Source: Arsenophonus sp045399315 (GTDB lineage: Bacteria > Pseudomonadota > Gammaproteobacteria > Enterobacterales > Enterobacteriaceae). From it: a stretch of DNA of 64,000 nt. Location: contig DAYVGO010000009.1 of NCBI GenBank assembly GCA_045399315.1, positions 1 through 64,000 of the forward strand, in the 5' to 3' direction. Shown one piece after another: positions 58,884-64,000 of the stretch. The position numbers were made by a program, and so were the translations under genes. The stretch's first letter is position 1. Each line of letters opens with the position of its first letter. Below the pieces are notes generated by a model, which worked only from the letters and a program-made list of their open reading frames with translations, had not been told where the DNA came from and made no database searches.

Positions 58884-59261
58884 GTGAAAAAACAAAGACC
58901 TATCAATCTTCAATTGCAGACAATTCATTTTCCAGTTACTGCAATAGCTTCAATTTTACATCGTGTCTCTGGCGTTATTACCTTTATCACAGTCGGAGTT
59001 TTATTATGGCTGTTAGGTTTATCGCTTTCTTCACCAGCAGGTTTTCAATATTTTTCTGAAATTATGGATAAATTTTTCATAAAATTCATTATTTGGGGCA
59101 TATTGACTGCATTAATATATCATATTTGTGGCGGTATTCGTCATATGTTAATGGATTTTGGTTTTATTGATGAAAATTTGTTTGTCGGACGTGTTTCAGC
59201 TATAGCTGTATTTGTCATTACCGCTATTTTGTCCATCTTAGCGGGGGTCTTAGTATGGTAG
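58884..59261 (+). CDS. sdhC: Succinate dehydrogenase cytochrome b556 subunit
   Basis: Membrane anchor that binds heme b and quinone with SdhD. From GTG at 58884 (VKKQRPINLQLQTIHFPVTAIASILHRVSGV) the product is 125 residues, with three membrane helices. SILHRVSG includes the quinone-site Ser and Arg, and the heme-ligand His lies in YHICGGIRHMLMDFG. The frame stays open upstream to 58764 but the extra residues do not match. E. coli SdhC has a few more N-terminal residues (MIRN); no matching ATG is present here, so GTG is preferred. It overlaps sdhD by seven bases. Confidence 0.93.
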   Translation: MKKQRPINLQLQTIHFPVTAIASILHRVSGVITFITVGVLLWLLGLSLSSPAGFQYFSEIMDKFFIKFIIWGILTALIYHICGGIRHMLMDFGFIDENLFVGRVSAIAVFVITAILSILAGVLVW

Positions 59262-59599
59262 TTAAAGCAAAAACATTAGGCCGCACGGGTACACAAGATT
59301 GGCTTCTGCTTCGTGTTTCTGCCGTTATTATTGCCCTCTATACGCTCTACATTGTTAGTTTTGTTGTAACAACAGAATTAAATTATACTGTTTGGCGGAC
59401 ATTTTTTGCTTTTCCACTAACAAAAATTTTTACAATTCTAACACTCATTTCCGTATTGATACATACCTGGATTGGTTTATGGCAAGTACTAACAGATTAC
59501 ATTAAGTCAATTGCCTTACAATTATTATTACAACGCTTTTTCATTATTATATTAATGGCTTATTTAATTTATGGAACAATTGTGGTGTGGGGAACGTAA
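59255..59599 (+). CDS. sdhD: Succinate dehydrogenase membrane anchor subunit
   Basis: Second membrane anchor of complex II, 114 residues with three helices. It starts VVKAKTLGRTGTQDWLLLRVSAV and carries the heme-ligand and quinone-site region LIHTWIGLWQVLTDYIK, with His and Tyr-Asp conserved. It ends YLIYGTIVVWGT, and sdhA begins at the next base. The tight sdhC-D-A spacing supports one transcript. Confidence 0.95.
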   Translation: MVVKAKTLGRTGTQDWLLLRVSAVIIALYTLYIVSFVVTTELNYTVWRTFFAFPLTKIFTILTLISVLIHTWIGLWQVLTDYIKSIALQLLLQRFFIIILMAYLIYGTIVVWGT

Positions 59600-61366
59600 A
59601 TGAAATTACCAGTAAGAGAATTTGATGCCATTGTTATTGGGGCTGGTGGAGCCGGTATGTGTGCAGCATTGCAAATTTCCCAGTTAGGCTTGTCATGCGC
59701 ATTAATTTCTAAAGTTTTTCCGACACGTTCACACACTGTATCAGCACAGGGTGGGATCACTGTTGCGTTAGGTAATACCCATGAAGATGATTGGCAATGG
59801 CATATGTATGATACTGTTAAAGGCTCTGATTATATAGGTGATCAAAATGCTATTGAATACATGTGCAAAACAGGACCTGAAGCGATATTAGAGCTTGAGC
59901 ATATGGGACTACCATTTTCACGTTTGGATGATGGTCGTATTTATCAACGTCCATTTGGTGGTCAATCAAAAAATTTTGGCGGTGAACAAGCAGCTCGTAC
60001 GGCCGCCGCGGCAGACAGAACTGGTCATGCCCTTTTGCATACCCTTTATCAACAGAACTTAAAAAACCATACTACAATTTTTTCCGAATGGTATTCACTT
60101 GATTTAGTTAAAAATCAAGATAACGGCATCGTCGGTTGTACGGCGTTATGTATGGAAACCGGTGAAGTTGTTTATTTTAAGGCTAAGGCGACTATTCTTG
60201 CGACTGGGGGAGCTGGCAGGATTTATCAATCAACAACTAACGCGCATATTAATACTGGTGACGGTGTTGGCATGGTTGTTAGAGCTGGTGTGCCATTACA
60301 AGATATGGAAATGTGGCAATTTCATCCAACCGGAATTGCCGGCGCGGGCGTATTAGTGACAGAAGGATGTAGGGGCGAAGGTGGCTATCTACTTAATAAA
60401 GATGGTGAGCGCTTTATGGAGCGTTATGCGCCAAATGCAAAAGATTTGGCTGGTCGTGATGTTGTTGCTCGTTCAATTATGATAGAGATCTGTGAAGGCA
60501 GGGGATGTGATGGTCCGTGGGGTCCCCATGTTAAATTAAAACTCGATCATTTAGGTAAGGACGTGTTGGAATCTCGTTTACCGGGTATTCTTGAATTATC
60601 CAGAACTTTTGCCCATGTTGATCCGGTTAAAGAACCTATCCCTGTTATTCCTACTTGCCATTATATGATGGGTGGGATCCCAACTAAAGTAACCGGTCAA
60701 GCATTGATGATTAATGAAAAAGGTAAAGATGTTGTGATCCCGGGATTATTTGCTGTTGGTGAAATTGCGTGTGTTTCTGTGCATGGCGCCAACCGTTTGG
60801 GCGGAAATTCATTACTTGATTTAGTTGTTTTTGGACGTTCAGCAGGACTGCATCTTAAACAATCATTAATGGAGCAAGGATCGATGCGTGATGCCAGTGA
60901 ATCTGATATTGAGGCCACATTAATTCGTTTAAATCGTTGGAATAATACCCATACTGGTGAAGATCCGGTGGAAATACGCAAAGCGTTGCAAGCCTGTATG
61001 CAGCATAATTTTTCAGTTTTTCGTGAAGGCAATGCTATGGCAAAAGGCTTAGAAGAATTGAAAGTAATTCGTGAACGTTTAAAAAATGCCCGGTTGGCTG
61101 ATACTTCACGTGAATTTAATACCCAACGCATAGAATGTTTAGAGCTAGATAATTTGGTAGAAACAGCATTTGCAACCGCAGAAGCGGCAAATTTCCGTAC
61201 CGAAAGCCGAGGTGCTCATAGTCGCTTTGACCATCCTGACCGTGATGACAAAAATTGGTTATGTCATACTTTATATTTGCCACAGTCTGGAACTATGACT
61301 CGCCGAGCAGTAAATATGCAACCTGAGTTACGTGCTCCCTTCCCACCCAAAATACGTACTTATTAA
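59600..61366 (+). CDS. sdhA: Succinate dehydrogenase flavoprotein subunit
   Basis: Catalytic subunit oxidising succinate to fumarate with covalent FAD. The 588-residue product has the N-terminal FAD fold VIGAGGAGMCAALQISQLG, the covalent-FAD His in TRSHTVSAQGGI near residue 45, QRPFGGQSKNFGGEQAARTAAAADRTGH, the active-site region FHPTGIAGAGVLVTEGCRGEGG with Arg, PTCHYMMGGIPT, and HGANRLGGNSLLDLVVFGR. Full length, with no lesions. Confidence 0.98.
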   Translation: MKLPVREFDAIVIGAGGAGMCAALQISQLGLSCALISKVFPTRSHTVSAQGGITVALGNTHEDDWQWHMYDTVKGSDYIGDQNAIEYMCKTGPEAILELEHMGLPFSRLDDGRIYQRPFGGQSKNFGGEQAARTAAAADRTGHALLHTLYQQNLKNHTTIFSEWYSLDLVKNQDNGIVGCTALCMETGEVVYFKAKATILATGGAGRIYQSTTNAHINTGDGVGMVVRAGVPLQDMEMWQFHPTGIAGAGVLVTEGCRGEGGYLLNKDGERFMERYAPNAKDLAGRDVVARSIMIEICEGRGCDGPWGPHVKLKLDHLGKDVLESRLPGILELSRTFAHVDPVKEPIPVIPTCHYMMGGIPTKVTGQALMINEKGKDVVIPGLFAVGEIACVSVHGANRLGGNSLLDLVVFGRSAGLHLKQSLMEQGSMRDASESDIEATLIRLNRWNNTHTGEDPVEIRKALQACMQHNFSVFREGNAMAKGLEELKVIRERLKNARLADTSREFNTQRIECLELDNLVETAFATAEAANFRTESRGAHSRFDHPDRDDKNWLCHTLYLPQSGTMTRRAVNMQPELRAPFPPKIRTY

Positions 61367-61402
61367 TTCGTGGCTTTGATAGTGTTACGGAGAAAGTAGA
61401 TT

Positions 61403-62125
61403 ATGAAGATTGAATTTTCCATTTATCGTTACAATCCAGACGTCGATAATATGCCACGTATGCAAGACTACACCTTGGACATTGCCGAAAGCCATGACAT
61501 GATGTTGCTGGATGCTTTAATACAACTGAAAGAAAAAGATCCTACTTTAGCATTCCGCCGTTCTTGTCGTGAAGGAGTTTGTGGCTCTGATGGATTAAAT
61601 ATGAATGGTAAAAATGGCTTGGCCTGTATTACGCCATTGTCAGCTTTGTGTCGCGATAAAAGAAAGGTTGTTGTGCGCCCATTGCCAGGTTTACCTGTTG
61701 TTCGAGATTTAGTTGTTGATATGGTCCAATTTTATACTCAGTATGAAAAGATTCGTCCTTACCTTATTAATGATGGCAAGAATCCCCCGGCGCGTGAATA
61801 TTTACAAACGCCAGCACAGCGAGAAAAACTTGATGGTTTATATGAGTGTATTCTTTGTGCTTGTTGTTCAACGTCATGTCCATCATTTTGGTGGAATCCA
61901 GATAAATTTATTGGTCCTGCCGGTTTATTAGCGGCTTATCGTTTTTTAATTGATAGTCGAGATACTGAAACCGATGCCAGATTGGATAATTTAAACGATG
62001 CTTTTAGTGTATTTCGCTGTCATAGCATTATGAATTGTGTCAGTGTTTGTCCAAAAGGTTTAAATCCAACTAAAGCGATTGGTCACATTAAATCGATGTT
62101 ATTAAAACGTAGTGCCTTATTTTAG
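61403..62125 (+). CDS. sdhB: Succinate dehydrogenase iron-sulfur subunit
   Basis: Electron-transfer subunit with three iron-sulfur clusters, linking SdhA to quinone. The 240-residue product has the 2Fe-2S ligands in SCREGVCGSDGLNMNGKNGLAC, the 4Fe-4S set in CILCACCSTSCPSFWWN and the 3Fe-4S set in CHSIMNCVSVCPKGLNP. It begins MKIEFSIYRYNPDVDNMPRMQDYTL after GGAG and lies 36 bases after sdhA. It completes the sdhCDAB operon. Confidence 0.97.
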   Translation: MKIEFSIYRYNPDVDNMPRMQDYTLDIAESHDMMLLDALIQLKEKDPTLAFRRSCREGVCGSDGLNMNGKNGLACITPLSALCRDKRKVVVRPLPGLPVVRDLVVDMVQFYTQYEKIRPYLINDGKNPPAREYLQTPAQREKLDGLYECILCACCSTSCPSFWWNPDKFIGPAGLLAAYRFLIDSRDTETDARLDNLNDAFSVFRCHSIMNCVSVCPKGLNPTKAIGHIKSMLLKRSALF

Positions 62126-62131
62126 TAATAA

Positions 62132-62157
62132 TTCCCGTAATAGAAATATTGCGGGAA
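62132..62157 (+). repeat. GNRA-capped hairpin just after sdhB
   Basis: TTCCCGTAATA and TATTGCGGGAA pair over 11 bases with one wobble, closed by a GAAA tetraloop, seven bases beyond the sdhB stop. No T run follows on the plus strand, so it looks like a 3'-end stabiliser or pause structure more than a terminator. Confidence 0.6.
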
Positions 62158-62219
62158 ATAAAAAATGGAAAACCATTATATTAAATTAATATTTATTTTA
62201 TGTGATTAAATTACACTAG

Positions 62220-62255
62220 GAACCTTTAAAAACCAAATGTGGTTTTTAAAGGTTC
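62220..62255. repeat. Perfect 16-bp inverted repeat in the sdhB-sucA interval
   Basis: GAACCTTTAAAAACCA and TGGTTTTTAAAGGTTC are exact reverse complements around a four-base AATG loop. It is followed by TTATAAAAG, not a T run. It lies midway between sdhB and sucA and could terminate, attenuate or protect mRNA so that sdh and suc levels differ. I see no second copy in this window. Confidence 0.7.
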
Positions 62256-62400
62256 TTATAAAAGTGGAATATATAAATAGCTCTTTTATTTATAATCGTG
62301 CATAGAACACGTTCAAAGAATCTTTATTGAAACCGTCTATATAAAAAGCGGTACTGTTAACTATGACGAAAACTAAAGCCTATAGGCTTAAGGGATCACA

Positions 62401-64000
62401 ATGCACAACGGCGTAATGAAGGACTGGCTAGATTCGAGTTTTCTAGCTGGTGCAAATCAGTCTTATATCGAACAGCTTTATGAGGACTACTTAACTGACC
62501 CTAATTCCGTTAATGAAGACTGGCGAGACATTTTTGATAAACTACCAGGTGCAGGCTCGAACGGTGAATACTCCCACTCCCAAACACGTGAATATTTTCG
62601 TTTATTGACGAAAGATTCTACACGTTATCAAACTTCAGTTAGTAATCCTTCTTTGGATGCAAAGCAAGTTAAGGTTCTCCAACTAATAAATGCATTTCGT
62701 TTTAGAGGATATCAAAATGCCAACCTTGATCCATTAGAGCTCTGGAAACAGGAAACTGTGCCTGATTTAGATCCTGTATTCCATGATTTAACGGATGCTG
62801 ATTTTGAAAAAACGTTTAATGTTGGTTCTTTTGCTATCGGCCAAGAAACAATGAAATTAAGCGAGCTGTATGCTGCCTTAAAGCGCATTTATTGTGCGTC
62901 TATCGGTGCAGAATACATGCATATCACCAATACAGAAGAGAAACGCTGGATACAACAGCGCCTTGAACTAGCGACACCGGTTAGCGAACAATTTAGTAAA
63001 GAAGAAAAAGTGCGTTTCTTAACAGAATTAACGGCGGCAGAAGGATTAGAACGCTATCTTGGGGCAAAATTTCCGGGCGCCAAACGTTTTTCGCTAGAAG
63101 GGGGAGATTCACTCATCCCGTTATTAAAGGATTTGATCCGTCACGCGGGTAAGCTCGACACACGTGAGGTGGTATTAGGAATGACGCACCGCGGCCGATT
63201 AAATGTTTTAGTTAACATATTAGGTAAGCAACCAAAGGATTTGTTTGATGAGTTTGCCGGCAAGCATAAAGATCATTTAGGTACTGGTGATGTTAAATAT
63301 CACCAAGGTTTTTCTTCAGATTTTAAGACCGAAGGGGCACTGGTTCATTTAGCTTTAGCGTTTAATCCATCTCATTTAGAAATAGTCAGTCCAGTGGTAA
63401 TTGGTTCTGTCCGTGCTCGTCGTGATCGTTTAGATGAAGGACGTAGTAATATGGTATTACCAATTACTATCCATGGTGATGCAGCGTTAACTGGCCAAGG
63501 GGTAGTTCAAGAAATGCTGAATATGTCTCAGGTTCGTGGTTATGAGGTTGGTGGTACAGTGCGGATCGTGGTTAATAACCAAATAGGCTTTACTACATCT
63601 AATCCTAAAGATGCACGTTCAACGCAATATTGCACTGACATAATGAAAATGGTGCAAGCGCCTATTTTTCATGTTAATGCTGATGATCCTGAAGCGGTTG
63701 CGTTTGTCACTCGCTTAGTCTTAGATTTTCGCAATAAGTTTAAGCGTGATGTGGTAATAGATTTAGTTTGCTATCGTCGCCATGGTCATAATGAAGCTGA
63801 TGAACCCAGTGCTACGCAGCCACTTATGTATCAAAAAATAAAAAAACATGCTACACCGCGTAAAATTTATGCGGATAAATTGATAGCAGAAAAGACGGTT
63901 ACTAGTGATGAAGTGACGGAAATGGTTAATCTTTATCGTGATAAATTAGATCATGGTGATTGTGTGGTTGATGAATGGCGTCCAATGGCAACTGACTATG
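62401..64000 (+). CDS. sucA: 2-oxoglutarate dehydrogenase E1 component, partial at window end
   Basis: Thiamine-diphosphate enzyme decarboxylating 2-oxoglutarate and passing succinyl groups to lipoyl-SucB. The first 533 codons are present (about 935 expected). The frame opens MHNGVMKDWLDSSFLAGANQSYIEQLYEDYLTDP with the E1 N-terminal motif, then LQLINAFRFRGYQNANLDPL, NVGSFAIG, GAEYMHI, the conserved EGLERYLGAKFPGAKRFSLEGGD, MTHRGRLNVLVNILGK, the ThDP-binding region HGDAALTGQGVVQE to VNNQIGFTT, and CYRRHGHNEADEPSATQP. No lesion is seen. It follows sdhCDAB, the standard order. Confidence 0.97.
   Translation, partial: MHNGVMKDWLDSSFLAGANQSYIEQLYEDYLTDPNSVNEDWRDIFDKLPGAGSNGEYSHSQTREYFRLLTKDSTRYQTSVSNPSLDAKQVKVLQLINAFRFRGYQNANLDPLELWKQETVPDLDPVFHDLTDADFEKTFNVGSFAIGQETMKLSELYAALKRIYCASIGAEYMHITNTEEKRWIQQRLELATPVSEQFSKEEKVRFLTELTAAEGLERYLGAKFPGAKRFSLEGGDSLIPLLKDLIRHAGKLDTREVVLGMTHRGRLNVLVNILGKQPKDLFDEFAGKHKDHLGTGDVKYHQGFSSDFKTEGALVHLALAFNPSHLEIVSPVVIGSVRARRDRLDEGRSNMVLPITIHGDAALTGQGVVQEMLNMSQVRGYEVGGTVRIVVNNQIGFTTSNPKDARSTQYCTDIMKMVQAPIFHVNADDPEAVAFVTRLVLDFRNKFKRDVVIDLVCYRRHGHNEADEPSATQPLMYQKIKKHATPRKIYADKLIAEKTVTSDEVTEMVNLYRDKLDHGDCVVDEWRPMATDY

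Noticed and set aside
1..64000. CRISPR arrays, insertion sequences, prophage or origin of replication
   Set aside because: No regularly spaced repeats, transposase-like frames, terminal inverted repeats, phage structural genes or DnaA-box clusters were noticed anywhere in the window.

Overview
The window looks like part of the chromosome of an AT-rich, insect-associated enterobacterium, most like Arsenophonus and relatives in the Morganellaceae. That placement is inferred from protein similarity recalled from memory, base composition and the state of the genes; no search was run. Gene order follows the conserved enterobacterial lip-mrd-leuS, lnt-miaB-ubi, nag-glnS-fur-fldA, pgm-kdp and gltA-sdh-suc neighbourhoods. 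Intact housekeeping genes alternate with genes in visible decay (frameshifts, stops, small deletions, slippage duplications), which is typical of a recent host-restricted symbiont.

Layout. 1-3313 (minus): a wholly degraded nrdHIEF operon behind two well-preserved NrdR-box-like sites. 3596-6692: ogt, cspE, lipA, lipB, ybeD. 6844-12224 (minus): the cell-elongation cluster with dacA, a broken rlpA, rodA and mrdA; dacA carries one nonsense codon that removes only its membrane anchor. 12247-18167 (minus): broken rlmH, then rsfS, nadD, holA, lptE and leuS. 18446-26213: an orphan gltL, then lnt, corC, ybeY, ybeZ, miaB (minus) and ubiF (plus). 26214-27565 holds only decayed remnants. 27566-27835 (minus): tRNA-Met, tRNA-Leu and tRNA-Gln.

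28360-34029: nagBAC (minus), intact, divergent from a broken nagE. 34216-35892: glnS. 36083-37074: a broken lipase-like gene of unknown role. 37160-38796 (minus): fur, fldA, and a ybfE frame whose start codon has become ATT. 38992-44018 (minus): a type I secretion operon of the RTX kind (ABC, membrane fusion protein, ABC), all three genes broken and no toxin gene nearby. 44235-47602: ybfF, a disrupted seqA, and pgm. 47724-55370 (minus): kdpFABCDE, all broken except the 29-codon kdpF. 55741-58253: broken ybfA, ybgI, gltA. 58884-64000 (plus): sdhCDAB and the first part of sucA, which runs off the window.

Taken together, the retained genes serve lipoylation, rod-shape wall synthesis, lipoprotein maturation, LPS assembly, ubiquinone synthesis, translation, iron regulation and the TCA cycle. 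The lost ones serve high-affinity potassium uptake, alternative ribonucleotide reduction, amino-sugar uptake, glutamate import, toxin export and SeqA control of replication. I found no insertion sequence, CRISPR array, prophage or intact novel multigene system. The least explained items are the lipase-like pseudogene, the methyltransferase-like relic, the dacA anchor-removing stop and the ATT-start ybfE.
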